A stretch of DNA of 34,992 nucleotides from Lachnospiraceae bacterium (GCA_014239155.1 JAAZZQ010000016.1:1-34992); one strand, 5' to 3'; numbered from the stretch's first letter, positions 24,483-33,867 are shown. Program-made: numbers and translations. Notes: generated by a model not told the origin, from the sequence alone.

Positions 24483-24902
24483 ATGGAGGAAAGAGAAAAA
24501 ATAATACGTCTATGGTTTGATATGTGGTTATGTCAAGAGGATTTAGGAATAGATGATATTTTTACAGATAATGTTATTTATACTGAAAGTTGGTGTCCCA
24601 AATACGAAAATCGAAAAACAGTGAAGCATTGGTTCAAAGAGTGGAATATGCGGGGAAAAGTTCTTGTGTGGGAAATCAAACAATTTTTTCATAAAGACCA
24701 TCAAACTGTTGTGGAATGGTATTTTAAAGATGAAATGAACAATGGCTGTATAGAGGAATTTGACGGAGTATCACTTATTGAGTGGACAAGCAATAATAAA
24801 ATAAAATCTTTAAAGGAATTTGGCTGCAATCTAAATAATTACAATCCATATCAAAACAGTGATATACCACAGTTTAAGGCTGAAAAAGTTAATTGGTTTT
24901 AA
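24483..24902 (+). CDS. NTF2-like / SnoaL-like small protein
   Basis: A 139-residue soluble protein. ATG 24483 has GGGAGG 9 nt upstream and gives the typical N-terminus MEEREKIIRLWFDMWL of SnoaL-like proteins; the TTG at 24411 would add 24 atypical residues. The pattern continues with DIFTDNVIYTESW, a strand VWEIKQFFHKDHQTVVEWYF and the final GVSLIEWTSNNKIKSLKEFG, as expected for an NTF2 fold with its cone-shaped pocket. Members are enzymes or ligand binders of many kinds. The neighbours give no clue to the substrate. Confidence 0.75.
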   Translation: MEEREKIIRLWFDMWLCQEDLGIDDIFTDNVIYTESWCPKYENRKTVKHWFKEWNMRGKVLVWEIKQFFHKDHQTVVEWYFKDEMNNGCIEEFDGVSLIEWTSNNKIKSLKEFGCNLNNYNPYQNSDIPQFKAEKVNWF

Positions 24903-25003
24903 CTAAGGCATCAAGAAAAGGGTTCCTATTGTTGCGCCCATTTTTGGCATTTTGAAAAATCGCCAGTATTATATTGTGTAAAGGGGATAGAAATAACAAC
25001 CTG

Positions 25004-25143
25004 TTGTAACAGTTCAGATACCTTCACTGTTACAGGCAAAAATTCATACAAAATCGCCTTTGGCGATGAATTTTTGCTTGCAGCCACCACGCTTTCCTAC
25101 GGTATTTGCAGCACAGTGCAAATACCTGCTTGAACTGTTACAA
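25004..25143. repeat. 140-bp three-way-junction palindrome
   Basis: Outer arms TTGTAACAGTTCA (25004-25016) and TGAACTGTTACAA (25131-25143) are perfect. They enclose two perfect hairpins: GCAAAAATTCAT (25036-25047)/ATGAATTTTTGC (25066-25077), and GGTATTTGCA (25101-25110)/TGCAAATACC (25117-25126). The whole would fold as a cloverleaf in RNA or as a cruciform in DNA. It lies in the 478-base gap 24903-25380, 37 bp before the cas promoter. No coding sequence is seen in it. Confidence 0.75.
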
Positions 25144-25180
25144 CCTGTTACATAATAACAAAAAAACTTACAAAAAGTAC

Positions 25181-25209
25181 TTGCAAAAAGTAGTATCTTG
25201 TAGTATTAT
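25181..25209 (+). promoter_or_regulatory. Promoter of the cas operon
   Basis: TTGCAA (25181-25186), 17-bp spacer, TATTAT (25204-25209). The predicted start near 25216 gives a 5' leader of ~165 nt before cas6 that contains the degenerate CRISPR repeat. Confidence 0.65.
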
Positions 25210-25243
25210 AACAATATCGAAGGAAAAATCTGGATTAAACTTC

Positions 25244-25272
25244 TATTAATAGAAACATTTATGTATTGAAAT
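25244..25272 (+). repeat. Solitary degenerate CRISPR repeat in the cas leader
   Basis: 29 nt that match the 30-nt array repeat at 26 positions: 14 identical bases ATTAATAGAAACAT, then TT in place of GAG, then 12 identical bases ATGTATTGAAAT. The complementary ACAT/ATGT arms and the 8-nt 3' handle ATTGAAAT are intact. It lies on the same strand as the array repeats and about 28 nt below the predicted transcription start. Confidence 0.85.
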
Positions 25273-25380
25273 AGTAATAAGTACAGGTTTTTTCTTTTAG
25301 TGCAAGTTTTGTTTAATCAAGTAAAAAGTATAGGTAGTAAAACAATAAAACTATAGACAAAAGGAAAGGATAAAACAAAT

Positions 25381-26085
25381 ATGGTAGTATACGAAATTAC
25401 AATAAAGATAGTTCTCTCGCAAGAAATTCCTGTGTCTTCAGCGAGTGAAACATTAGCGCGATATATAGATAGTTATTTAGTAAAGGATACACAGTTTGAA
25501 GTACTACATAAAAAAAATACGATCAAAGGATACTGTTTTGATATGCCGTCTAAGATTGAAAAAGGAATGAAAGTATATAAGAGCGATGAAATCTATCAGT
25601 TTCGTATTAGAACTGTAAATCAAGAATTAATGTCCTATTTAATGGAAGGTATTGCAGACCACAAGACAAATGCTGTGAAGGGATTATCAAGAACTGTCAA
25701 GCAAATACCACACAAACCAATTGCATCTGTATACACATTGACCCCGTGTGTAATCAGGACTGCCGACAATAAAGGTTATTGGAGAGATTGTATGAGTTTT
25801 GAAGAATTTGAGCGGGAACTCTGTGCAAGTTTAATTCACCAATATGAACGTTATACTGGTGAGGAAGTGGAAAAAAACGTTGCACTCTATGACCAGATTG
25901 AATTAAAGAGCAAGTGCGCCATTGGCGTAACATACAAGGGGATCACGATGTTAGCGGACAAGCTTGCTATGCAGGTATCTGACAATGAGACTGCACAGAA
26001 AGTTTTGTATTTTACATTGGCAAATTCGATTGGCTGCATGGGCTCAAGAGGAATGGGCTTCCTTGCGTATCGGTTTGTAAATTGA
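25381..26085 (+). CDS. cas6: CRISPR-associated endoribonuclease Cas6
   Basis: A 234-residue Cas6 that cuts the pre-crRNA within each repeat. Two ferredoxin-like halves are visible. The N-terminus carries the family features VSSASETLARYID and FEVLHKKNTIKGYCFD. The C-terminus has the glycine-rich RNA-binding loop NSIGCMGSRGMGFLAYR. It is the first gene of the type I-B operon. The ATG has GGAAAGGA upstream. Its own mRNA leader carries a repeat-like site (25244-25272), so it may cut its own transcript. Confidence 0.9.
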   Translation: MVVYEITIKIVLSQEIPVSSASETLARYIDSYLVKDTQFEVLHKKNTIKGYCFDMPSKIEKGMKVYKSDEIYQFRIRTVNQELMSYLMEGIADHKTNAVKGLSRTVKQIPHKPIASVYTLTPCVIRTADNKGYWRDCMSFEEFERELCASLIHQYERYTGEEVEKNVALYDQIELKSKCAIGVTYKGITMLADKLAMQVSDNETAQKVLYFTLANSIGCMGSRGMGFLAYRFVN

Positions 26086-26125
26086 TAAACATTAAAAAAC
26101 TATTATTTAAGAATGGAGGGATTGT

Positions 26126-27913
26126 GTGTTATATGATGCAATAAAAGTTTTTGAAAAAAAGCGAAATGCGGTAGCGGAACGTTTTTTTTCAGAGGAAGCA
26201 ACTGCGCTAGAGTGCAGAACAAAGTTGTTGGTTGACAATTATATTCCAAAAGATGGGACTTATATTTTAATTACAATGGATGCAGATTTTCGATTGGAAG
26301 CACCTTTGGAAATTAAGTATGACCAAAAAAATGATGTGTTGAAGGGAAGTACAGAACCTTGTTTTAACTATGTGCGTTATCTGGATTACAACAGCAAATT
26401 AATTGAGATGAATAAGCCCATTGATACAAAAAAGGTAATTCATTCCAATCAGATATATGCTTTTTTTATAAAGAAGGAAAGTATAGTTGAAAAAAAGTTG
26501 ACAGTAGATGTTGTTGATGGGTATTATAACACATTGTCTGCACCTGAAACCAAGTATAAAGGCAAGGGAAAGAAATTGTATCAGCAGACAGCAGAAGAAC
26601 TTGGAGAACCAGATTATGAAACATTAGAGAAAATACGTGCATGGATTCAAGATTGGATTGCAAATCCTGAGAAGTTACCAATTGATGTTACTGGCAAAGA
26701 TTATCTAAAACTGTTTTTTGTCTATTTAGATAAAAAACGTACCAAAGAACTATTTGAACAAGAGAATCAAAGATATGTCATTCCTAATATATACAATAAC
26801 AATGATTATAATATTGAAGTAAATGATACTATTTTAGGAATGCCAAGCAACAATTTGGGACTGAATGCCAAAAAGCCATTTCTGGAAAATAAACAGCGAA
26901 AAACACCAGCGCCATATCTACTTGATAGGGAACAAGTTCTGTTACAAAGTCAGTTCTTTGATTATCTATGGGGACATGCCTGCAAGGGAAATGTAAATGT
27001 GTATATTGATTTGGACGAGGAAGAATTTTATGCAATTCGAGATAGAGATGAAAATATTCCTCTGATAAAAAATGGTTTGTTTCTTCGGATTAAAAAGGGA
27101 AAAGAAGTTGAGATATTGGATTGGGATATTGTGATGGACGTTAGCCCAAATCTAACACCAATTTTTGATTTTAAGCCGATTGTCAAGGGGCAAATAGAAG
27201 GGAAAAACTATGGCAAATGCGATAGAACAGCCCAGTTGTCCGCGGTGATTGACGAAGTGTTTTTTGACAAATATTTAGGCTTTAACTATTTTACAGAGGC
27301 GCAGGATTTACCACAAATGGATAGCAAGCTAAAATATATTTTGCTTACCTATCGCAGCAGAATCTTTTCATGGCTGTATAAAACACCACAGTGCGATATG
27401 AAAGCGATTTTATCCGAAATGGCACTAAAACTAATCAGCAATAAAATTGCAAATGGGTATTATGGCCGTGCGCGTGAGCAGCTAAATTTGCTGCTTTCTT
27501 TAGAGGATTATTTGAATGGCAATCAAGAGAAGGAGGAGCTTATGAAGATTGTGCAAGATAATTTTAAAAAACATATTGATTCAAAGGAGGAATGGAATTT
27601 TAATGACGAAGAGTATTACTATGCAGTGGGGCAGTTAATTTATTATTTTCTGTCAAAATCCAAGTCTGCCAAGAAGCCTTTTTCAATGGCAAATCAGTTT
27701 TTAAATGCAGAAAATGACGTGCTTATCAAGGACAAAATTTGCCAGATGTTTAAGCGCTATGACCACGCGATAGATTTGGAAAAAGACAGCAGGGCAAAAA
27801 ATGTGATTCACCATGTTTTAATGTATGAACCAACATGCAAAAAAGTAATGCAGCGGGAATTGATTGCAGGATTGACAGCAGACAGCGCATTTTATGTAAA
27901 AAAAGAAGAATAA
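26126..27913 (+). CDS. cas8b: Type I-B CRISPR-associated protein Cas8b (Csh1-like)
   Basis: A 595-residue protein in the position of the large subunit of the I-B Cascade complex, which recognises the PAM and the start of the target duplex. The start is GTG 26126 with GGAGGG upstream. The sequence is highly diverged, as usual for Cas8. The C-terminal half is helical (AILSEMALKLISNKIANGYYGRAREQ in two parts) and resembles the small-subunit-like domain that Cas8b carries at its end. The assignment rests on size, place between cas6 and cas7, and general resemblance to Csh1-type proteins. No separate Cas11 gene is seen; an internal start producing Cas11 from the 3' part is known in I-B systems. 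Confidence 0.82.
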   Translation: MLYDAIKVFEKKRNAVAERFFSEEATALECRTKLLVDNYIPKDGTYILITMDADFRLEAPLEIKYDQKNDVLKGSTEPCFNYVRYLDYNSKLIEMNKPIDTKKVIHSNQIYAFFIKKESIVEKKLTVDVVDGYYNTLSAPETKYKGKGKKLYQQTAEELGEPDYETLEKIRAWIQDWIANPEKLPIDVTGKDYLKLFFVYLDKKRTKELFEQENQRYVIPNIYNNNDYNIEVNDTILGMPSNNLGLNAKKPFLENKQRKTPAPYLLDREQVLLQSQFFDYLWGHACKGNVNVYIDLDEEEFYAIRDRDENIPLIKNGLFLRIKKGKEVEILDWDIVMDVSPNLTPIFDFKPIVKGQIEGKNYGKCDRTAQLSAVIDEVFFDKYLGFNYFTEAQDLPQMDSKLKYILLTYRSRIFSWLYKTPQCDMKAILSEMALKLISNKIANGYYGRAREQLNLLLSLEDYLNGNQEKEELMKIVQDNFKKHIDSKEEWNFNDEEYYYAVGQLIYYFLSKSKSAKKPFSMANQFLNAENDVLIKDKICQMFKRYDHAIDLEKDSRAKNVIHHVLMYEPTCKKVMQRELIAGLTADSAFYVKKEE

Positions 27914-27990
27914 AATGGTTTTTGCTGAAAGGTATTGAAAAATAGTATAGATTTTATAAGTCTATCAACAGGAAATGGAGGAAAGTAAAA

Positions 27991-28941
27991 ATGATGAGAC
28001 AAAGAGTGTATGGTGTGATGGGCATTTCGTCAATTATGGCAAATTGGAATGCTGATTTTAGCGGGTATCCCAAGACAACTTCTAAGGGGGAAACCTTTGG
28101 AAGCGACAAGGCATTTAAGTATCCAATGAAAAAGATGTGGGATGAAAATGGGGAAAAGGTTTTGTACATCAAATCTATAACAACAGTTCCGGACAAAAAG
28201 AACGGAGGAGTCAATGTTGTCCCCCAAACATTGTTGCAGCGTTATAAACAACTTTTTAATTCGGAGGATGTGGCAGATGCAAAGAAGGTTCTGGAAAACT
28301 TGTTTAATGCAGTTGATGTCAAAAATTTTGGCGCTACTTTTGCAGAGAAAGGTTGTAATATTGCCATAACGGGTGCTGTGCAGTTTGGTCAGGGTTTTAA
28401 TAAATACACGGATAGTATGCCGCAGGAACAGCAAATTCTCTCACCATTTCGGGATGCAAAAGCATCAGAGAAGAACAAAGATGGGGAGGAAGCGAAAAAT
28501 TCATCTCTTGGCACAAAGATTGTGAGTGATGAGGCACATTATTTTTATCCGTTTGTCATCAATCCCAAGACGTACAAAGAGTATATTGAATTGGGAGTTA
28601 CACAGGGATATACACAGGAAGATTATCAGAAATTTAAGGAGACTGCGTTGTGTGCAGCGACCTCCTTTGCAACCAATGCAAAGGCAGGCTGTGAGAATGA
28701 ATTTGGGCTGTTTGTTGAGACACAGGAAGATGTATATTTACCCGACCTTACCACATATATTCAGTTTGAACATAATGATAACGAAAAGAATATTATTCGG
28801 GTTCAGTGTGGGGATTTATTACAAGAGTTTGCCACAAAAATTAATGCGGTAGAAATTTATTATAATCCGTTTACAACAAAGTTAGAAACGGATATTTCAA
28901 ATGTAAAAATGTATCATATTTTTACGCGAAAGGAATTGTAG
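27991..28941 (+). CDS. cas7: Type I-B CRISPR-associated protein Cas7 (Csh2-like)
   Basis: A 316-residue backbone subunit that polymerises along the crRNA. The features are the N-terminal RRM strand (VYGVMGISSIMANWNADFSG), the central FGATFAEKGCNIAITGAVQFGQG segment that is typical of Csh2/Cas7, and SDEAHYFYPFVINP. ATG 27991 is followed at once by a second ATG; GGAGG lies upstream. It ends 6 bp before cas5. Confidence 0.9.
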   Translation: MMRQRVYGVMGISSIMANWNADFSGYPKTTSKGETFGSDKAFKYPMKKMWDENGEKVLYIKSITTVPDKKNGGVNVVPQTLLQRYKQLFNSEDVADAKKVLENLFNAVDVKNFGATFAEKGCNIAITGAVQFGQGFNKYTDSMPQEQQILSPFRDAKASEKNKDGEEAKNSSLGTKIVSDEAHYFYPFVINPKTYKEYIELGVTQGYTQEDYQKFKETALCAATSFATNAKAGCENEFGLFVETQEDVYLPDLTTYIQFEHNDNEKNIIRVQCGDLLQEFATKINAVEIYYNPFTTKLETDISNVKMYHIFTRKEL

Positions 28942-28947
28942 AATTGT

Positions 28948-29661
28948 ATGGAAATTTTGAAATTTACTTTGTCTGGAAAACAGGCAATGTTCAAAAAGCC
29001 AGAGGTTAACGCAATCTACTATTACACCTATGGACAGATTCATAAGCCTGCGCTTCTAGGAATGTTTGGTGCCATTTTGGGATACGGAGGATACAATCAG
29101 ATGAAAAAATCGGACAAGTATCCAGCATATTATCAAAAGTTAAAACCGCTGCAAATTAGCATTCTGCCCAATGCACAAAAGGGATATTTTGCAAAAAAAA
29201 TTGTGCATTTTAACAATTCTGTTGGCTATGCGTCAAGGGAACAAGGAGGCAATCTAATTGTGAAGGAACAATGGCTGGAGTATCCATCGTGGGATATTTT
29301 TGTACTGCTAGATTGTGACGAGGCAAACAAATTGGCAGACAGTATTATAGGACGAAAGTGTGTCTATATTCCATATCTGGGGAAAAATGATCATCTGGCA
29401 GATATAACACAAGTGTCAGTTCTTGAGGGAAGTGTCCAAGAAAATGCGGAACAGTTGAATTGTCTTTTTCCAAAATATATGGCAGAGATAGATACAGCTT
29501 TATTTGATGATGGCTTTAAATATGAAGAAGCACTTCCTATTGGACTTGACGAACAGACACATCAATATCAATTGCAACGATTTGTCTATACGAATATGAT
29601 TCTCTGCGATATAAAGAATACGGTCTGGGAAGTAGATGAAAAACAGATTGTGTTTTATTAA
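28948..29661 (+). CDS. cas5: Type I-B CRISPR-associated protein Cas5
   Basis: A 237-residue RAMP protein that caps the 5' handle of the crRNA. The N-terminal strand-loop LKFTLSGKQAMFKKPEVN and the G-rich PALLGMFGAILGYGG segment are typical of Cas5 of I-B systems. IGRKCVYIPYLGKNDHLADI is another Cas5b feature. It is closely packed between cas7 and cas3. Confidence 0.9.
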   Translation: MEILKFTLSGKQAMFKKPEVNAIYYYTYGQIHKPALLGMFGAILGYGGYNQMKKSDKYPAYYQKLKPLQISILPNAQKGYFAKKIVHFNNSVGYASREQGGNLIVKEQWLEYPSWDIFVLLDCDEANKLADSIIGRKCVYIPYLGKNDHLADITQVSVLEGSVQENAEQLNCLFPKYMAEIDTALFDDGFKYEEALPIGLDEQTHQYQLQRFVYTNMILCDIKNTVWEVDEKQIVFY

Positions 29662-29700
29662 GGAATTGTGTACATAAAACAGATAAAATAGGATAAAAAA

Positions 29701-32259
29701 ATGAAACTTACAGAAATATTAGATTTAACGTTACCAGTGTATGCACACAAAGATTCCAAGGTGGAGACGCAAAAGGAAACATTGCAGGAACATACAGATC
29801 GCTGTGAAAAGTATTTTATGCGCTTGTTAGATAAAGAAAAAATGCGTGCGGCATTTGACGCAATAGAGCCTGTTCTAACAGGCGATACAGATAAAAAGTA
29901 TACAGATTGGTTTTGGCAATCCATGAAAGATGTGATTTTATTTCATGATACTGGAAAAATAAACCCTGTATTTCAACAAGAAGCAATGGAAAATAAAGCA
30001 TTTGACAAGATAATAATACCTGGGTTGTATGAGAAAAATCATTCTGCACTTTCGGCATATATTTATTTGGATTATCATATTGCACAATTAGAGCAGATGT
30101 GCGAAAAAATAACAATCAATAGAGATATTTTAATAAAACTTTATGAAATTCTATGTATTAATGCATATCTAATTATGAAACACCACTCTAATTTATCTAA
30201 TTTTGATGAGTTTGTTGCTGCGATTCAGCCAGATGGCAAACTAAATAATATAGATATACAGATGATACAGCAGTGCTATTGTAAGATTTATAAGGGCAAG
30301 TATTCCAAACGGTCTGTTAAAAGTTATGTAGGGGTTCTGCGCAAGGCAAAAAAGGATTCAGAGGAACGCGGGTTTGCAAAATTTTCTTATGTTAGATTAA
30401 TGTTTTCTTTGCTGACAGCATGTGATTACTATGCGACAAATGAATATATGACAGGGACAGAGATAACAGCGTTTGGCTCTGTAAAAGAGTTGACGAATCT
30501 GAGAGAGACATTTGAAAAAACAAAAAGAATGCAAGAAATCAGAGCATTTTGTCCGGAAACTGCAATAGATAATGGCAAGGATATTAACTATCTAAGAACA
30601 ATGCTTTTTTATGAGGCAGAGCGAACTATCGTAAAAAATCATCAGGAAGATATTTTTTATTTGGAAGCGCCAACAGGTTGCGGAAAGAGCAATACTGGCT
30701 TGAATTGTAGTTTTCACCTCGCTGAGAATGACATGAGCAAAATTATTTATGTCTATCCTTTCAATAATCTGGTAGAGCAAAATAAAGCTAGTCTGGAGGA
30801 ACTATTTGCGGGAGAGAATCTTTTAAATAGAGTTGCAATTGTCAATTCTGTAACGCCAATTAAGCGCGATGAAAAAATGGCGGAAAATCCCGAGGAGTTT
30901 GAAGAAAATTGGACTGAGTGCAATTGGAGCAAGTCCTTGCTGGACAGACAGTTTTTAAACTATCCAATTTTATTGACAACGCATGTAAGTCTGTTTCAAA
31001 CGATGTTTGGAACAGAACGGGAAGCCGTGTTTGGATTTCATCAACTGGTAGGCAGCGTGATTGTGTTAGACGAGATTCAAAGTTACAAGAATGCTATCTG
31101 GACAGAAATTATGATGTTCTTACAGCATTATTGCAAATATTTGCAATGTAAAGTGTTGATTATGTCTGCTACACTGCCAAATCTTACCGTTTTAACTGGA
31201 AAAAGTGCGGGTGTCAAACATTTAATTGAAAATCGAGTATTTTATTTTTGTGATAAAAGATTTCAAAAACGCGTTCAGATTTCTTATGAATTGTTAAATG
31301 ACCAGAATTTTAATGAAGATGCATTGTATTTCCATATCAAAGAGCAGGCAAAGACAAGAAAAAAGATTTTGGTCGAGTTCATTCAAAAGAAAATGGCATA
31401 CCAATTTTTTGAAAGATTGGCATTCGACACAGAAATTGAGGCTGTGGTGGACCGCATGACTGGAGATGATAATTCTGTTGACCGAGAAAAAATATTAAGA
31501 CGTATTAAAACAGAAGATTTTTCGCAAAGTGGGTATATCTTGGTTGCGACGCAAGTAGTGGAAGCTGGAATCGATATTGATATGGATATTGGATACAAGG
31601 ATATTAGCACATTGGACAGCGAAGAACAGTTTATGGGAAGAATTAACAGAAATGCGCGCCGAGATGGTATTGTATACTATTTTGATCTGTATTCTGCAAA
31701 GCGCATTTATGGTGAAAATGATTACCGAATCAGTGAACAATTTACATTAAAAAATAGGAGTATGCAACAGCTTTTATTAGAAAAGAACTTTCAAGAATAT
31801 TATAAACAGGTTATGCAAGTTATTCAGAACAACCGAAATAATGCCTCCAATTTTGTTGGAATTGAAACCTTTGTAGGGGAAGTTGGTTCCTTAAATTTTC
31901 GGAAAGTTATGGAAAGAATGCAGTTGATAGAGAAGGACCAGTGGAGAATGTCTGTTTTTCTGGCACGGACTATCACCCTCACAGATGGAGAAGTTATTGA
32001 TGGCAGGGAACTGTGGAATCAGTACAAACAAATGCTTACGAATCCGCCAAAAGACTATGCACAATTTCGCGTTCAATTGTCCGAGATTAGCAGCAAACTA
32101 AATCTTTTTATCTATCAGATAAAGAAAAACTCAGATATTGTTTATACAGATAGAATCGGTGAAATTTACTATATAGAGCATGGAGAAGATTTTTTTGTCG
32201 ATGGCAGGCTGGATAAAAAGAGACTTGAAGAAAAAGGAGGTCTGTTTATTGACATCTAA
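29701..32259 (+). CDS. cas3: CRISPR-associated helicase/nuclease Cas3
   Basis: An 852-residue fusion of HD nuclease and superfamily 2 helicase that degrades DNA marked by Cascade. The HD domain shows H31, H82-D83 (HDTGK) and K-H-H near 161. The helicase has Walker A in APTGCGKS (~326-330), the DEIQ box at 457-460, SATLP at 489-493, VEAGIDIDMD and QFMGRINR at 643-650. All key residues are present. The 3' end overlaps the cas4 start by 11 bp, so the two are probably translationally coupled. Confidence 0.95.
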   Translation: MKLTEILDLTLPVYAHKDSKVETQKETLQEHTDRCEKYFMRLLDKEKMRAAFDAIEPVLTGDTDKKYTDWFWQSMKDVILFHDTGKINPVFQQEAMENKAFDKIIIPGLYEKNHSALSAYIYLDYHIAQLEQMCEKITINRDILIKLYEILCINAYLIMKHHSNLSNFDEFVAAIQPDGKLNNIDIQMIQQCYCKIYKGKYSKRSVKSYVGVLRKAKKDSEERGFAKFSYVRLMFSLLTACDYYATNEYMTGTEITAFGSVKELTNLRETFEKTKRMQEIRAFCPETAIDNGKDINYLRTMLFYEAERTIVKNHQEDIFYLEAPTGCGKSNTGLNCSFHLAENDMSKIIYVYPFNNLVEQNKASLEELFAGENLLNRVAIVNSVTPIKRDEKMAENPEEFEENWTECNWSKSLLDRQFLNYPILLTTHVSLFQTMFGTEREAVFGFHQLVGSVIVLDEIQSYKNAIWTEIMMFLQHYCKYLQCKVLIMSATLPNLTVLTGKSAGVKHLIENRVFYFCDKRFQKRVQISYELLNDQNFNEDALYFHIKEQAKTRKKILVEFIQKKMAYQFFERLAFDTEIEAVVDRMTGDDNSVDREKILRRIKTEDFSQSGYILVATQVVEAGIDIDMDIGYKDISTLDSEEQFMGRINRNARRDGIVYYFDLYSAKRIYGENDYRISEQFTLKNRSMQQLLLEKNFQEYYKQVMQVIQNNRNNASNFVGIETFVGEVGSLNFRKVMERMQLIEKDQWRMSVFLARTITLTDGEVIDGRELWNQYKQMLTNPPKDYAQFRVQLSEISSKLNLFIYQIKKNSDIVYTDRIGEIYYIEHGEDFFVDGRLDKKRLEEKGGLFIDI

Positions 32260-32758
32260 TCATACACGAGTAAATGGAACGCTTATCAATTACTATTTCC
32301 ATTGTAAGAGACAATGTTATTTACACGGAAATCGATTCAATCTTGAGGACAATAGCGAACTGGTTCAGATTGGACGCGCAATTCATGAAGTGAAAGCAAA
32401 AGAAAGCGAGAACGCAGAAATTGCAATTGAGAATATTCGGCTGGATAAATTAACAGCCGAATATTTGACAGAAATAAAAAAGTCTGATGCGGATATTGAA
32501 GCCAGCAAATGGCAGCTTTATTATTACCTTAAAATACTAAAGGAGAAAGGTATTATTAGAAAAGGAAAGCTTGAGTTTGAGGAAAAAAATAAATCTAAGA
32601 AAGCGACAATGATTCTTGAACTGGGGGAGGCAGAAGAAAAACAATTAGAGCAGATTCAGGTGCAGATTGAAGAGCTGCTGCAATCTAATATTGTTCCAGA
32701 AGCTGTTGAGCGGGCGGGCTGTAAAAAGTGTGCATATTATGAGTATTGCTTTGTATAG
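32249..32758 (+). CDS. cas4: CRISPR-associated Cas4, RecB-like Fe-S nuclease
   Basis: A 169-residue Cas4 starting at TTG 32249, inside the end of cas3, with AAAGGAGGT 8 nt upstream. The Fe-S cysteines appear as CKRQC near the N-terminus and GCKKCAYYEYC at the C-terminus. The RecB part shows GRAIHE and KGKLEFEEKNKSKKATMILEL. Cas4 trims prespacers and selects those with a PAM, handing them to Cas1-Cas2. The I-B subtype of Cas4 uses the short KxxKK-type core seen here in place of a classic E-x-K. Confidence 0.9.
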   Translation: MTSNHTRVNGTLINYYFHCKRQCYLHGNRFNLEDNSELVQIGRAIHEVKAKESENAEIAIENIRLDKLTAEYLTEIKKSDADIEASKWQLYYYLKILKEKGIIRKGKLEFEEKNKSKKATMILELGEAEEKQLEQIQVQIEELLQSNIVPEAVERAGCKKCAYYEYCFV

Positions 32759-32792
32759 ATTTCAGAATCGTTTTGTTTTAGAAATTGTAGCA

Positions 32793-32821
32793 AAATAAAT
32801 GGTATAGATTGCGCAGGATAT
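32793..32821 (+). repeat. 29-nt motif before cas1, copy 1
   Basis: It matches 33868-33896 at 25 of 29 positions, with the 15-nt core ATTGCGCAGGATAT and its flank identical. It lies 38 bp before the cas1 start in the gap between cas4 and cas1. No clear promoter boxes were recognised in it. Confidence 0.7.
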
Positions 32822-32858
32822 GTTTTCAAAATCGTAAGAAAAAGGGGAAGCAGAAAAG

Positions 32859-33857
32859 ATGGGAAGTACAAGATATATTATGTCACAAGGGGAATTGACA
32901 CGCAAGGACAATTCATTATGTTTCCGCAGAGATGGAAAAAATGTCTATATACCAATAGAAAATACCAAAGAAATTTATTGCCTAAATGAAGTGAGTATTA
33001 ACACAAAGTTATTAGATTTTCTAGCTTCAAATCATGTTATAGTACATTTTTTTAACTATTATGGCGGATACAGTGGTACTTACTATCCAAGGGAGCAGTA
33101 TTGCAGTGGTAAACTTTTGATAAAACAAGTTCACGCTTACGAGAATCAGCGTATGGAGATTGCCAAGGCAATTGTACATGGGATTGGAGAAAATATCTAT
33201 GAGATTCTATATCACTATTACAAGCATGATAAAAAGGAAGTAAAGCAAACAGTTGATTGGATTCGAAAGGATTTTCACAAGAATGTAGATTTGTCAGAAA
33301 AAGTAACGGAGCTTATGTCAGTGGAAGGAGAAGTGTGGGCAAGATTTTATGCAAATTTTAAGTATTTTTTACCAGAGGATTTTATTATGAATAAGCGGGT
33401 GAAGCGCCCGCCTGATAATCCGATAAATGCATTGATTTCTTTTGGAAACACACTTCTTTATGCCAAGACAATCTCTGCTATTTATAGAACACATTTGGAT
33501 CAGCGAATTAGTTTTTTGCATGAACCATCAGAGGGGAGATTTTCATTAAGCCTTGATTTGTGCGAGGTGTTTAAACCAGTTATTGTCTATAGAACAATCT
33601 TTGAATTAGTAAACAACAGAAGATTGCAGGTGGAAAAGCATTTTGACAGAAAAGTCAATTACTGCTTACTTAACGAAGAAGGGCGCAAAATTTTTATAGA
33701 AGCTTTTGAACAACGATTAGAATCTGTATTTTATCATGAGCGTTTGAAACGCAAAATTACTTACCGGACAGCTATTAAATTAGATTGCTATAAATTGATT
33801 AAATTTATTTTGGAGGAAAAACGATTTATTCCATTTTCTATTAAAACGAATGTTTAG
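32859..33857 (+). CDS. cas1: CRISPR-associated integrase Cas1
   Basis: A 332-residue Cas1 that integrates new spacers. The metal ligands appear as E156 in SVEGEVWARFY, H221 in FLHEPSEGRFSLSLDL and D233/E236 in LDLCEVFKPV. The N-terminal beta domain begins GSTRYIMSQGELTRKDNSL. The ATG has AAAGGGGAAG upstream. It is separated from cas2 by 180 bp, wider than usual. Confidence 0.95.
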   Translation: MGSTRYIMSQGELTRKDNSLCFRRDGKNVYIPIENTKEIYCLNEVSINTKLLDFLASNHVIVHFFNYYGGYSGTYYPREQYCSGKLLIKQVHAYENQRMEIAKAIVHGIGENIYEILYHYYKHDKKEVKQTVDWIRKDFHKNVDLSEKVTELMSVEGEVWARFYANFKYFLPEDFIMNKRVKRPPDNPINALISFGNTLLYAKTISAIYRTHLDQRISFLHEPSEGRFSLSLDLCEVFKPVIVYRTIFELVNNRRLQVEKHFDRKVNYCLLNEEGRKIFIEAFEQRLESVFYHERLKRKITYRTAIKLDCYKLIKFILEEKRFIPFSIKTNV

Positions 33858-33867
33858 GAGTTGTACG

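Noticed and set aside
27934-27955. Sequence GTATTGAAAAATAGTATAG before cas7 resembling the CRISPR handle plus the pseudo-spacer start
   Set aside because: The similarity is short and AT-rich, and the 5' half of the repeat is absent; likely chance.
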